In this document: positions 7,174 to 15,904 of the stretch, in pieces
Layout of the letters: the number at the start of each line of letters is the position of its first letter
Position numbering within the stretch: position 1 is the first letter of the stretch
Assembly: GCA_903847285.1 (NCBI GenBank)
Contig: CAINDH010000016.1
Span: 44,995-108,994, forward strand
Direction: 5' to 3'
Source of the DNA: an uncultured Verrucomicrobia subdivision 3 bacterium
Lineage (GTDB): Bacteria; Verrucomicrobiota; Verrucomicrobiae; Limisphaerales; UBA11358
Length of the DNA: 64,000 bases
Notes under the pieces: generated by a model
Databases searched by the model: none
What the model was told of the DNA's origin: nothing
Seen by the model: only the letters and a program-made list of their open reading frames with translations
Translations under genes and position numbers: made by a program

Positions 7174-9687
7174 ATGCCGGTCGAACGCACAGAAAAATTT
7201 GCAGCTACCGCCGCCAACCGCGCGGTGGACGGATGCTTCCATTGCGGCGAGCCTTGCGCAGGCAGCGCCGCCGTGATCGAGGGGAAAAACTTCTGCTGTT
7301 TCGGTTGCCAGACCGTGTTCAGCCTGCTGCGTGAAAACGGGCTGGAACAATTTTACCAGCTTCAGTCCGCGCCCGGCACGCGCATCCGTAATGCTGTGGC
7401 GAAAACCAGATGGGCGTTCCTCGATGACCCGGCGGTAGCGGAGCAACTGCTTGATTTCGCCGACCAAAAAAGGGCGAAAGTCACGTTGCATCTGCCCGCG
7501 ATTCATTGCGTCGCGTGCGTGTGGCTGCTTGAAAATCTTTTCAAACTGCATCCCGGCGTCGGTAAGGTGTTGGTCAATTTTTCTCGCCGTGAAGCCGCCA
7601 TCACCTTCGCGCCAGATACGATAAAATTCAGCGAGCTTGCTACACTGCTCGCATCTATCGGATACGAACCGCTGCTCACACTTGGTGAAACGGACAAGCC
7701 AAAGAACTCCCCGCTCGCAAAAAAAACGTGGCTCCAAATCGGTATCGCCGCGTTCGGCTTCGGCAACATCATGCTCATGGCGCTGCCGTTTTACTTCGGC
7801 CTCGGCTCCTTCAACGGCCCGTGGTTCAAGCTGCTCGCCGGTTGGCTGAGCCTTGCGCTGACGCTGCCGGTCGTTACGTTTAGCGCGGCGGATTTCTGGC
7901 GCGCGGCCTGGTTCGGCTGGCGGCAGCGCGCCCTCACGCTGGAGGTTCCCATCGTCATCGGCCTCGCGGCCATTTATCTAACGAGTGTTTGGGAGGTGAT
8001 CTCCCAACGCGGCCCAGGCTATTGCGATTCGCTGTGCGGGCTTATCTTCTTCTTGCTTTGTGGACGGTTGTTTCAGAAAAGAACCTACGATCGCCTCACG
8101 TTCGATCGCGATTACAAAGGCTTTTTTCCGTTATCTGTCGTCCGTAAAACTTTTTCCGGGGAGGAAACCGTGGCCATCTCACGCTTGCAGGTCGGCGACA
8201 AAATTATTCTCCGGAACGGCGAATTGTTGCCCGCCGATGCGAAGCTCGTTTATGGAGAGGCTTGCCTGGATTACAGCTTTGTCACTGGCGAATCCGAGCC
8301 GGTTGCGTGTATGACTGGTGCGCCTCTTTACGCCGGCGGGCGGCAGGTCGGCGGCGCAATTGAAGTCGAGACGGTGAAACCAGTTGCGCAAAGTTATCTC
8401 GCGACGCTCTGGAACAATGAAGCCTTCCGAAAGGATCGCGACCATGACCGCGACTCGCTGACGAATCGCTACAGCCGCCGTTTCACAAAACTTGTCATCG
8501 GCGTGGCCTTGGCGGCGGGGGCTTTCTGGATGTTCAGCGATGCCAGCGTGGCATTGAAAGCGTTCACCTCCGTCCTGATTGTGGCGTGTCCGTGCGCGCT
8601 GGCACTGGCGGCGCCACTCACGCACGGCACCGCACAAAGGATTTTGGCGCGGCAGAATATTTTCCTGAAGAACGCTCTGGTTATCGAACGCATGGCGGAC
8701 GTCGATACCATCGTGCTCGACAAGACCGGCACACTCACGGTGGCCGATGCGCGCGGCATCGAATTTGTCGCCACCAAACCACTCACCGTCAAAGAATCAG
8801 CGTTAATCAGTTCACTTGCCCGCCATTCCACGCATCCAAATTCTGTTCGCATCGCCCGTTCGCTGGGCGCGGAATCTTTGCCCGTCACAAACTTCACGGA
8901 AACGCTTGGTTGTGGAGTGCAGGGCGAGGTGGCAGGCCGCAAGCTTCGTCTAGGTTCACAGGCATGGGTTGTGGGCGGAACGGCCAATAGTGGTGCTCTC
9001 AGTTCAGTTTTCGTTTCAATGGATGGCAGTGTTCGCGGTGCTTTTACGCTCGAGAACTCTCTCCGTCCGGAAGTGGAAAAACTCATCAGCCAACTGGGCG
9101 ACACATCTGAACTCGTTTTGTTGAGCGGCGATAACGAGCGCGAAGCACTCCGGTTTAAAAAGCTTTTTGGAGATCGCGCTGTTTTGAAATTCCACCAAAG
9201 TCCGGCGGATAAACTGAACTTCGTCCGCGAACTTCAGGCGCGCGGGAGCAAGGTGATGATGGTGGGCGACGGCCTTAATGACGCGGGCGCATTGAAGCAG
9301 GCGGATGTCGGCGTTGCGGTCGTGGAGCGAGTCGGCATTTTTTCTCCCGCGAGCGATGTGATTTTGGATGCCGCAGAATTGCCACGGCTGGCAGTGGTTT
9401 TGGAGTTTTCACGGCACGCAGCACGGGTGGTGCGCGCGGGCTTTTTCATCTCCGCGCTCTATAACATTGTTGGCGTTAGCATCGCCGCGGCGGGGCTGTT
9501 GCAGCCGATGGTCTGCGCGATTCTCATGCCCATCAGCTCGGCAACGGTGGTCCTGTTCGCCTGCGGCACGACGGCTTGGCTGGGACGCAAGTTGCAGGTT
9601 GAGAAGTTGCAGGTCGCAAGTTCTCCGCGTCCTAGCGTTCGACCTTCGACCTTCGACTTTCAACGCCTAACCAAGGAAGCCGCATGA
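7174..9687 (+). CDS. ccoI: Heavy-metal P-type ATPase, CcoI/FixI type
   Basis: Copper-exporting P1B ATPase that supplies copper to the cbb3 oxidase. Domains of the 837 residues: a Cys-rich metal-binding N-terminus (C21, C24, C28, CCFGC 41-45), an HMA-like domain with CVAC (112-115), transmembrane helices, the ion-path motif CPC (472-474), the phosphorylation site DKTGT (D516) and GDGLND (about 698-703). I chose ATG 7174; a TTG at 7150 is in frame but adds 8 residues of no family value. It begins the cco cluster and overlaps ccoS by 4 bases. The last 30 or so codons are repeat-like DNA giving a tail (KLQVEKLQVASS...) after the final helix. Family placement rests on the two N-terminal Cys clusters and on context. 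Confidence 0.93.
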   Translation: MPVERTEKFAATAANRAVDGCFHCGEPCAGSAAVIEGKNFCCFGCQTVFSLLRENGLEQFYQLQSAPGTRIRNAVAKTRWAFLDDPAVAEQLLDFADQKRAKVTLHLPAIHCVACVWLLENLFKLHPGVGKVLVNFSRREAAITFAPDTIKFSELATLLASIGYEPLLTLGETDKPKNSPLAKKTWLQIGIAAFGFGNIMLMALPFYFGLGSFNGPWFKLLAGWLSLALTLPVVTFSAADFWRAAWFGWRQRALTLEVPIVIGLAAIYLTSVWEVISQRGPGYCDSLCGLIFFLLCGRLFQKRTYDRLTFDRDYKGFFPLSVVRKTFSGEETVAISRLQVGDKIILRNGELLPADAKLVYGEACLDYSFVTGESEPVACMTGAPLYAGGRQVGGAIEVETVKPVAQSYLATLWNNEAFRKDRDHDRDSLTNRYSRRFTKLVIGVALAAGAFWMFSDASVALKAFTSVLIVACPCALALAAPLTHGTAQRILARQNIFLKNALVIERMADVDTIVLDKTGTLTVADARGIEFVATKPLTVKESALISSLARHSTHPNSVRIARSLGAESLPVTNFTETLGCGVQGEVAGRKLRLGSQAWVVGGTANSGALSSVFVSMDGSVRGAFTLENSLRPEVEKLISQLGDTSELVLLSGDNEREALRFKKLFGDRAVLKFHQSPADKLNFVRELQARGSKVMMVGDGLNDAGALKQADVGVAVVERVGIFSPASDVILDAAELPRLAVVLEFSRHAARVVRAGFFISALYNIVGVSIAAAGLLQPMVCAILMPISSATVVLFACGTTAWLGRKLQVEKLQVASSPRPSVRPSTFDFQRLTKEAA
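9593..9662. repeat. Word-like repeat encoding the CcoI C-terminal tail
   Basis: Short direct repeats (AAGTTGCAGGT twice, then CGACCTT/CGACCTT/CGACTTT) occupy the end of ccoI. They translate into a hydrophilic tail beyond the last membrane segment. They resemble intergenic repeats in PVC-type genomes that have become part of the reading frame. Confidence 0.55.
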
Positions 9688-9911
9688 GCGTGGTCATCAT
9701 TCTTATTCTTGCGGGCCTCACGGTTGGTTTGATTTTTGTCGGTGCGTTCGTGTGGGCAGTGCGCGGCGGGCAATACGAGGACACGTTGACGCCAGCGATG
9801 CGTGTGTTGCTCGATGACGCGGCCATCCAGAAAAATCTACCGCAAGCCGGAACTAATGCTGCTCCGTGTCCGGCTAAAGACGAGACTGCTCCGGGGCGGC
9901 AAAAAAACTGA
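9684..9911 (+). CDS. ccoS: cbb3 oxidase maturation protein CcoS
   Basis: Small single-helix membrane protein needed for cofactor insertion into the cbb3 oxidase. The 75 residues hold one N-terminal transmembrane segment (about 3-25), then the CcoS pattern WAVRGGQYEDTLTPAMRVLLDD. Its ATG overlaps the ccoI stop by 4 bases, the usual ccoI-ccoS arrangement, which supports translational coupling. The C-terminal part (about residues 48-75) is low in conservation. Confidence 0.88.
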   Translation: MSVVIILILAGLTVGLIFVGAFVWAVRGGQYEDTLTPAMRVLLDDAAIQKNLPQAGTNAAPCPAKDETAPGRQKN

Positions 9912-9918
9912 AACAAAA

Positions 9919-10821
9919 ATGAAACAACAAAACTACATCATGGCGGGCGCAATGGCGTTGGCACTCACGGCCACAACGGCATTGGCCGCCGACCAAAAAA
10001 ACGAAAGTTGGCTGGATAACACCATCTCGCCGGTGGCGAACCCGATTTTTTTCGAGGATGCCAAGATCAACAGCGAGATTCATCCGATTTATATGTGGCA
10101 CAAGCTGCCTTCCACTTTTGACTACGCCGGCGGCACGGTTCCGCTGGGTGGTCAGGTGCAGGTCATCGCGGTGCAGGCGCGTTACGCGATCAATGACCGT
10201 CTCGCCATCATTGCGACTAAGGATGGCTATGTGCAGTTTCAGCCGGATCACACGTTGGGTGGCAACTACGGTTGGGCGGATATCGCTGCGGGTGTGAAAT
10301 ACGCGCTCATCAAAAATGAAGACGCGCAATTCATCCTCACGCCCGGAGTGAAGGTGACGATTCCCACCGGCAACCGTTCGGTGCTGCAAGGCCACGGTGC
10401 GGGTGAAGAAGATATCTTTGTCTCGGCAGAAAAAGGTTTCGGAAAGTTTCACATCCTCGGCAGCCTCGGTGTTCGCATTCCGAACAACTTTGCGGCGGAC
10501 ACGGCGCAAGCGCATTACAGCCTGCAACTAGATTACTACGTTCACCAATACTTCATCCCGTTCTTCACCTTGAACGGTTACACGGTCTTGAGCGAGGGCA
10601 GTCACAACGTGCTGGGTGTTCCGCTCCAGACTGAAATGTATGACCTCATCAACGCGGGTAGCACGGCGGCAGGTGGACGCACGATGCTCACAGCGGGCGG
10701 TGGTTTCCGCACTCGCCTCTTGAAGAACCTTGATGTCGGTGCGGCGTATGAGGCCGGCATCGTTGATCCCGTCGGCATTTTTGAGGGACGTGTGACGGTG
10801 GACATGGTGTTCCGCTTCTGA
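9919..10821 (+). CDS. Predicted outer-membrane beta-barrel protein in the cco locus
   Basis: I do not recognise a named family. The 300-residue protein has a clear Sec signal peptide (hydrophobic segment ending ALA at residue 23) and then alternating aromatic and polar strands, ending in VTVDMVFRF. A C-terminal phenylalanine is the classic outer-membrane barrel assembly signal. Repeated segments such as GVKYALIKNEDAQFILTPGV and GSLGVRIPNN look like barrel strands with turns. It lies 7 bases after ccoS and before ccoNO on the same strand, so it is probably co-transcribed. That placement suggests a role in metal or haem supply to the oxidase, but this is only inference. A hairpin follows it. 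Confidence 0.7.
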   Translation: MKQQNYIMAGAMALALTATTALAADQKNESWLDNTISPVANPIFFEDAKINSEIHPIYMWHKLPSTFDYAGGTVPLGGQVQVIAVQARYAINDRLAIIATKDGYVQFQPDHTLGGNYGWADIAAGVKYALIKNEDAQFILTPGVKVTIPTGNRSVLQGHGAGEEDIFVSAEKGFGKFHILGSLGVRIPNNFAADTAQAHYSLQLDYYVHQYFIPFFTLNGYTVLSEGSHNVLGVPLQTEMYDLINAGSTAAGGRTMLTAGGGFRTRLLKNLDVGAAYEAGIVDPVGIFEGRVTVDMVFRF

Positions 10822-10836
10822 AACAGAATTGATCGT

Positions 10837-10866
10837 CGGCGGCGCGGTAGAAAATCCGCGCCGCCG
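10837..10866 (+). terminator. GC-rich hairpin between the barrel gene and ccoNO
   Basis: An 11-base perfect stem (CGGCGGCGCGG / CCGCGCCGCCG) with an 8-base loop is followed by a weak AT-rich stretch. It may terminate or attenuate transcription before ccoNO, or protect the end of the upstream message. Confidence 0.6.
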
Positions 10867-10906
10867 GTTAAGCGCTGGAAAATTTTTAAGAACGAATTAA
10901 AAAATT

Positions 10907-12973
10907 ATGAATATAGAAACATTCAAATATGACAATCGGATTGTGCGCGCGTTTGCGATTGCGACGATTGTCTGGGGTGTGGTGGGCATGCTGGCGGGAC
11001 TCCTCGCGGCGGTGCAATTATTTTTCCCCGAAGCTAACCTTAATTTCCAGTTCATCACTTTTGGACGCATCCGTCCATTGCACACGAATGCCGTGATCTT
11101 CGCCTTCATCGGCAACGGGATGTTCATGGGTATTTACTATTCGCTGCAACGGTTGTGCAAGGCGCGCATGTTCAGCGATTTTTTGAGTTGGCTCAATTTC
11201 TGGGGCTGGCAAAGCATCATCGTCGCGGCGGCGGTCACGTTGCCGCTCGGTCTCACGACGAGCAAAGAATACGCGGAACTTGAATGGCCGATTGATATCG
11301 CCATCGCGCTCATCTGGGTGGTGTTCGCGGTGAATCTTTTCGGCACGATCATCAAACGCCGCGAGAAACACATGTATGTCGCGATCTGGTTTTACATCGC
11401 CACTGCCATCACGATTGCTGTGCTGCACATCGTCAACTCGATGGAAATGCCGGCGAGTTTGTTCAAGAGTTACTCGATGTATGCGGGCGTGCAAGATGCG
11501 CTCGTGCAATGGTGGTATGGTCACAACGCAGTCGCGTTTTTCCTCACCACGCCGTATCTCGGCTTGATGTATTATTTTCTGCCGAAAGCCGCCGGTCGTC
11601 CGGTGTTTTCGTATCGCCTTTCCATCATCCATTTTTGGGCGCTGGTGTTTCTCTACATCTGGGCGGGGCCGCATCATTTGCTCTACACTGCACTGCCGGA
11701 TTGGGCGCAATCGTTAGGCGTGGTTTTCTCGTTGATGCTCATCGCGCCGAGTTGGGGCGGCATGTTGAACGGCTTGCTCACGTTGCGCGGCGCTTGGGAT
11801 AAAGTGCGCGTTGATCCCGTTCTGAAATTCATGGTGGCCGCCGTCACCGCTTACGGCATGAGCACGCTCGAAGGCCCGCTGATGTCCATCAAAGCCGTCA
11901 ACGGTCTGACGCATTACACCGATTGGGTGGTGGCGCACGTTCACGCCGGCGCGCTGGGCTGGAATGGTTTTCTCACGTTCTCCATGCTCTATTTTCTGTT
12001 TCCGCGTCTCTACAAAACCCAGCTCTGGTCCACGAAGCTGGCGAACTACCATTTCTGGATCGGCATGTTGGGCATCGTGTTTTACTGCATCCCGATTTAC
12101 GTCGCCGGTTTGACGGAAGGGTTGATGTGGAAGCAATTCAACAAAGACGGCTTCCTACAATACCCGAACTTCCTGGAGACGATTGTGCAAGTCGTTCCCA
12201 TGTTCAAGCTGCGTGCCGTCGGTGGCACGCTCTACCTCGTGGGTGTGTTCATGATGATTTACAACCTCTACAAGACGGCAAAGAGCGGTCAATTCGAGCC
12301 GGACACCGAAGCGCAAGCGGCGCCGATTGCAAAGACGGTTTCGACCGCGAACGGTGCGTTCCACCGGATGCTCGAAGGCAAGCCCATGATCTTTACCGTG
12401 CTGGCTTTGGTGTCGGTGCTCATCGGTGGCTTGGTGGAAGTCATCCCGATGTATCTCATCAAACAAAATGTCCCGACCATCGCCAGCGTGAAACCTTACT
12501 CGCCCCTCGAAGTGCTCGGACGCGACCTCTACATCCGCGAAGGTTGCCTTGGCTGTCATTCGCAAATGATCCGTCCGTTCCTCTGGGGTTCCGAGCGCAA
12601 AGGCCCCGACCTCGCCCGCGAAGGCGGGAAGTATCCCGACGCCTGGCATTACAATCATATGGACGATCCGCGTTCCACCTCGCCTGGTTCCATCATGCCG
12701 CGTTACTCGTGGTTGTTGACCCAGAAACTCGACACCGCTTGCTTGCCCGCGCGTTTGAATGCCTTGCGCAAAGTGGGGGTGCCGTATCCGGCCGGTTACG
12801 AAAATGGTCCTGCGCAAAAAGACCTCGAAGCGCAATCCGCCAAGATTGTCGAAGGCTTGAAAGTGGGTTCGGTCAAAGCCGATGCCGACAAGGAAATCAT
12901 TGCGTTGATCGCCTACTTGCAACGCCTCGGCAAGGACATCAAAGCCGCGCCTGTCAACACCGCCACCAAATAA
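10907..12973 (+). CDS. ccoNO: cbb3-type cytochrome c oxidase subunits I and II (fused CcoNO)
   Basis: Catalytic core of the high-affinity oxygen reductase. Residues 1-460 form CcoN with about 12 membrane helices and the haem/copper ligands in RPLHTN, WWYGHNAVAFF, GPHHLLYT and VAHVHAGALGWNGF. Residues about 490-688 form CcoO: one helix, then a single c-type haem site C547-C550-H551 (EGCLGCHSQMIRP) and a MPRYSWL segment. Separate ccoN and ccoO genes are the Proteobacterial form; the fusion is known from Bacteroidetes and relatives. The ATG at 10907 gives MNIETFKYDNR, preceded by an A/T-rich leader without a strong Shine-Dalgarno. ccoQ and ccoP follow at once. Confidence 0.96.
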   Translation: MNIETFKYDNRIVRAFAIATIVWGVVGMLAGLLAAVQLFFPEANLNFQFITFGRIRPLHTNAVIFAFIGNGMFMGIYYSLQRLCKARMFSDFLSWLNFWGWQSIIVAAAVTLPLGLTTSKEYAELEWPIDIAIALIWVVFAVNLFGTIIKRREKHMYVAIWFYIATAITIAVLHIVNSMEMPASLFKSYSMYAGVQDALVQWWYGHNAVAFFLTTPYLGLMYYFLPKAAGRPVFSYRLSIIHFWALVFLYIWAGPHHLLYTALPDWAQSLGVVFSLMLIAPSWGGMLNGLLTLRGAWDKVRVDPVLKFMVAAVTAYGMSTLEGPLMSIKAVNGLTHYTDWVVAHVHAGALGWNGFLTFSMLYFLFPRLYKTQLWSTKLANYHFWIGMLGIVFYCIPIYVAGLTEGLMWKQFNKDGFLQYPNFLETIVQVVPMFKLRAVGGTLYLVGVFMMIYNLYKTAKSGQFEPDTEAQAAPIAKTVSTANGAFHRMLEGKPMIFTVLALVSVLIGGLVEVIPMYLIKQNVPTIASVKPYSPLEVLGRDLYIREGCLGCHSQMIRPFLWGSERKGPDLAREGGKYPDAWHYNHMDDPRSTSPGSIMPRYSWLLTQKLDTACLPARLNALRKVGVPYPAGYENGPAQKDLEAQSAKIVEGLKVGSVKADADKEIIALIAYLQRLGKDIKAAPVNTATK

Positions 12974-12985
12974 CTAAAGCCGATT

Positions 12986-13186
12986 ATGTTTAAAAATATT
13001 CTCCACAGCATGGCTGACATCAGCATTTATGGAATCATCTCCATCTGCATCTTCTTTAGCTTTTTTACCGGGATGCTCATCTGGGCTTTCCTACTGAAAA
13101 AAACCTATCTGCATCACATGAGCGAAGTGCCGCTGAACAGCGGCGAGAAAAATTCAACCGACAACCTTAACGCTGAAAAAATATGA
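12986..13186 (+). CDS. ccoQ: CcoQ-like small cbb3 subunit
   Basis: A 66-residue protein with one transmembrane segment (about residues 13-37, IYGIISICIFFSFFTGMLIW) followed by a charged tail. Size, topology and position between ccoNO and ccoP fit CcoQ, which stabilises the oxidase, although CcoQ sequences are poorly conserved. The stop overlaps the ccoP ATG by 4 bases. Confidence 0.75.
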   Translation: MFKNILHSMADISIYGIISICIFFSFFTGMLIWAFLLKKTYLHHMSEVPLNSGEKNSTDNLNAEKI

Positions 13187-13776
13187 GCAACGATCCCAAA
13201 GAACCTTTGCTGCTCGATCACGAATACGACGGCATCCAAGAACTCGACAATAAACTCCCGCGTTGGTGGGTGTGGTTGTTTTACTTCACCATCATCTTTG
13301 CGGCGTTTTACCTGCTGTATTACCACGTCCTCGGCGCTGGTCAATTGCAAGCCGCCGAATACACCGCGGAGATGAAGCAAGGCGAAGCGGTTAAAGCCGC
13401 CGCCATGGGCAAATTCGAATCCGGCATGACCACGCTCACGCCTTCAACGGATGCGGTGGTGCTTGCTCAAGGCCAATCCGTTTACACCAAGTTCTGCGCG
13501 CCGTGTCATCGCGTGGATGGCGGCGGGCTCGTCGGCCCCAACCTCACCGACGATTATTGGATCAACGGTTCTACCTACGCCAGTTCCATCAAAGTCATCT
13601 GGGACGGCGTGCCGGCGAAAGGTATGATTACTTGGAAAGCTGTTTTGAAACCGGACGAAATACAAGCCGTTGCCAGTTACCTCTACACCTTGCGCGGCAC
13701 CAAACTCGCCACGCCCGGCAAGCTGCCGGAAAATCAGCAGCCTGCCAAACCGGCTAACGCGAGCACATTTGAGTGA
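13183..13776 (+). CDS. ccoP: cbb3 oxidase subunit III (CcoP), mono-haem
   Basis: Electron-entry subunit of the cbb3 oxidase. The N-terminal part matches the CcoP domain (LDHEYDGIQELDNKLPRWW), with one membrane helix near residues 29-50 and then a periplasmic cytochrome c domain. There is a single CxxCH (C105-C108-H109). Standard CcoP proteins are near 300 residues with two haem sites, so this 197-residue form lacks one cytochrome domain. It is complete at both ends: ATG overlapping ccoQ, and a normal stop followed by a hairpin. A distal methionine ligand is probably in GVPAKGMITWK. Confidence 0.92.
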   Translation: MSNDPKEPLLLDHEYDGIQELDNKLPRWWVWLFYFTIIFAAFYLLYYHVLGAGQLQAAEYTAEMKQGEAVKAAAMGKFESGMTTLTPSTDAVVLAQGQSVYTKFCAPCHRVDGGGLVGPNLTDDYWINGSTYASSIKVIWDGVPAKGMITWKAVLKPDEIQAVASYLYTLRGTKLATPGKLPENQQPAKPANASTFE

Positions 13777-13794
13777 TTGTATGAAGAACTTCCG

Positions 13795-13850
13795 CCTCAC
13801 CCTGACCCTTGTCGCATGCATGGCCGGGGGCAGGGTGGGGCTTTTCTTTT
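13795..13850 (+). terminator. Hairpin plus T-rich tail after ccoP
   Basis: CCTCACCCTGACCC and GGGGGCAGGGTGGGG are near-perfect inverted copies with a 17-base loop, followed by CTTTTCTTTT. This looks like a terminator or attenuator separating the oxidase structural genes from ccoG-ccoH. The wording also resembles dispersed palindromes, so it could be a repeat serving that role. Confidence 0.65.
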
Positions 13851-13876
13851 CACCGGTTTAGCTCCCCACCAATTCC

Positions 13877-15346
13877 ATGAGCGAAGCCCAAAAAATGCCG
13901 GACAAAAAAGGAGGGGTTGAAGCCAAAAACTCAGTGAAGCCCGTGGACTGGACGAACTTTCGCGATCACATCGCCACCGCCGACCGAGAGGGTCGTCGCC
14001 AATGGGTTTATCCTCGCCAAGTCGGCGGGCGTTTCTATCGCTGGCGCACTTGGTTCAGCTGGCTGTTACTCGCCATCATGTTTGGCGGACCGTTCGTCAC
14101 CATCAATGGCAACCCGCTACTGATGCTGAATATTCCCGAGCGCAAATTCGTCGTGCTCGGCCAGATTTTCTGGCCGCAAGACATGTTCATCTTTGCCATC
14201 ACTATGCTGGTCGGGTTTGTCAGCATCATCGTTTTCACCACGGCGTTCGGTCGGCTCTGGTGCGGCTGGGCTTGCCCGCAAACTGTCATGATGGAAATGG
14301 TTTTTCGTAAAATCGAATACGTCATCGAGGGCGACGCCCACGAGCAGCGCGCGTTGAACAAAGCTCCTTGGAGCGTTGGTAAAATTGCGAAGAAAGTTTT
14401 CAAGCACGTCGTGTTTTACGGTCTCTCGTTTCTCGTCGGCAATGTGCTCTTGAGTTATATCATCGGCTGGCCGGCGCTTTACCAGATCATCACCGATCCA
14501 CCCGCGCAACACGTCACCGGACTGACGTTCATGATCGCGTTCTCGCTGTTGTTCTACGGCATCTTCGCCCGCTTTCGCGAACAAGCCTGCACGTTCATTT
14601 GCCCGTATGGCCGGATGCAATCGCTGTTGCTCGATGAAAATTCCATCGTCGTCGCCTACGATTACACGCGTGGCGAAAATCGTGCGCCCATCAAGCGCGA
14701 ACAGAAATTCGCTGAGCGTTGGCAGACCGGGAATGGCGACTGCATCGCGTGCAACCAATGTGTTTCTGTCTGCCCTACCGGCATTGATATCCGCAACGGC
14801 ACACAAATGGAATGCGTCCACTGCACCGCCTGCATGGATGCCTGCGACCGCGTGATGACCAAGATCAACGCGCCGCGCGGCCTCATTCGCTACGCCTCGT
14901 TGAACGGCATTGAAAAGCGGGAGCCACTCCGGTTCACGCCGCGTTTGAAGGTTTATTCCGCCGTGCTGACCGTGCTCATCACGCTGCTGGCGCTGCTGAT
15001 TTTCTCCCGTGCCGATGTGGAAGTTGATCTGCTTCGCGCCCCCGGCACGTTGTTTCAGCAGATGCCGGACGGCCGCTTCAGCAATCTCTATACGTTGAAA
15101 GTCGTCGATAAAACGTCGCATGACATTCCTGTGCAATTAAAACTGGAAAGTCCGGCGGGCACGTTGGAAGTCATGGGGCAGGGCAGCATCAGCGTGCCGT
15201 CTCAAAAACTTTCCGAATACTCCGTGCTCATCGAACTTGAACCGTCCGCGATGAAATCTGGCACCACGCCGCTCGTCATCGGCGTTTATGTGAACGGCAA
15301 AAAATTGCAGACCTTGAAAACGGCCTTCGTCGGCCCCCGAAACTGA
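13877..15346 (+). CDS. ccoG: Cytochrome c oxidase accessory protein CcoG (FixG/RdxA)
   Basis: Membrane iron-sulfur protein that reduces copper for cbb3 assembly. The 489 residues begin with a soluble segment, then membrane helices carrying WCGWACPQT and CTFICPYGRMQ. Two ferredoxin-type clusters follow: C289/C292/C295/C299 (CIACNQCVSVCP) and C313/C316/C319/C323 (CVHCTACMDAC). A further helix is followed by a C-terminal immunoglobulin-like FixG domain. Length and motif order are standard. ccoH follows 3 bases after its stop. Confidence 0.96.
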   Translation: MSEAQKMPDKKGGVEAKNSVKPVDWTNFRDHIATADREGRRQWVYPRQVGGRFYRWRTWFSWLLLAIMFGGPFVTINGNPLLMLNIPERKFVVLGQIFWPQDMFIFAITMLVGFVSIIVFTTAFGRLWCGWACPQTVMMEMVFRKIEYVIEGDAHEQRALNKAPWSVGKIAKKVFKHVVFYGLSFLVGNVLLSYIIGWPALYQIITDPPAQHVTGLTFMIAFSLLFYGIFARFREQACTFICPYGRMQSLLLDENSIVVAYDYTRGENRAPIKREQKFAERWQTGNGDCIACNQCVSVCPTGIDIRNGTQMECVHCTACMDACDRVMTKINAPRGLIRYASLNGIEKREPLRFTPRLKVYSAVLTVLITLLALLIFSRADVEVDLLRAPGTLFQQMPDGRFSNLYTLKVVDKTSHDIPVQLKLESPAGTLEVMGQGSISVPSQKLSEYSVLIELEPSAMKSGTTPLVIGVYVNGKKLQTLKTAFVGPRN

Positions 15347-15349
15347 TTT

Positions 15350-15799
15350 ATGAAAACCACCCGCAACCTCTGGCCGCTCGGTATCATCCTCGTGTTCGTC
15401 GTTTTCATCAGCGGCATGGCGACCTTTGTCGTCATCGCGTGCAGCCATCGTGATTCACTGGTGAACACCAATTACTACGAACAGGAATTGCATTTCCAAA
15501 GCCAGCTCGACGGTGGCGTGCGCGCCCAAAAGGCCGGAGCTACACTGCAGTTCGATGCCGCCCAAAACCGCGTGACCATCGCCGTGCCGACGGCGCAGTT
15601 GGCACAAAAGTTTTCTGGCACCGTGGAATTGTATAATCCCATTGATCCCAAAGCCGACCGCGAATTTCTTATGGAACCGCGCGCGGATGGCACGCAAACA
15701 CTGGACGTCTCCAAACTCGCCGCTGGTTCCTGGACCGTGCGCGTCAAATGGAGCGCCGCTGGCGAAACTTATTTTCTCGAACAGAAAATCAAAATCTGA
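15350..15799 (+). CDS. ccoH: FixH/CcoH family protein
   Basis: Single-span membrane protein of the FixH family, involved in cbb3 assembly or stability. An N-terminal helix (about residues 8-30) is followed by NYYEQELHFQSQLD, the recognisable FixH block, and a periplasmic beta-rich domain with the ending SWTVRVKWSAAGETYFLEQKI. It starts 3 bases after ccoG and closes the core assembly genes; a repeat element follows. Confidence 0.9.
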   Translation: MKTTRNLWPLGIILVFVVFISGMATFVVIACSHRDSLVNTNYYEQELHFQSQLDGGVRAQKAGATLQFDAAQNRVTIAVPTAQLAQKFSGTVELYNPIDPKADREFLMEPRADGTQTLDVSKLAAGSWTVRVKWSAAGETYFLEQKIKI

Positions 15800-15804
15800 A
15801 TGAA

Positions 15805-15888
15805 CCACGGATCAACACAGATGCACACGGATAAAAACGGGAAGAACAATTTGCTGCCCCATGTATGTTTATCTGTGTCAATCTTTGG
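15805..15888. repeat. Imperfect palindromic intergenic repeat
   Basis: The left arm CCACGGATCAACACAGAT and the inverted right arm (CCAAAGATTGACACAGAT when complemented) match at 13 of 18 positions. The 'cacggat/cacagat' wording resembles a dispersed intergenic repeat type I know from Verrucomicrobia. It fills the gap between ccoH and the SafE-like gene and might affect read-through. Confidence 0.6.
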
Positions 15889-15904
15889 CTGAATAAAAAA
15901 TGAA

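Noticed and set aside
11923..12993. 356-codon plus-strand open frame within ccoNO
   Set aside because: It overlaps the CcoO part of the fused oxidase gene in another frame; its Arg/His-rich translation shows no family motif.
13781..13861. 26-codon open frame MKNFRLTLTL... after ccoP
   Set aside because: It lies across the hairpin plus T-rich tail that looks like a terminator, and its sequence is the hairpin translated; no independent support.
14117..15136. 339-codon minus-strand open frame opposite ccoG
   Set aside because: Antisense shadow of ccoG; no domain signature, and ccoG has complete motifs.
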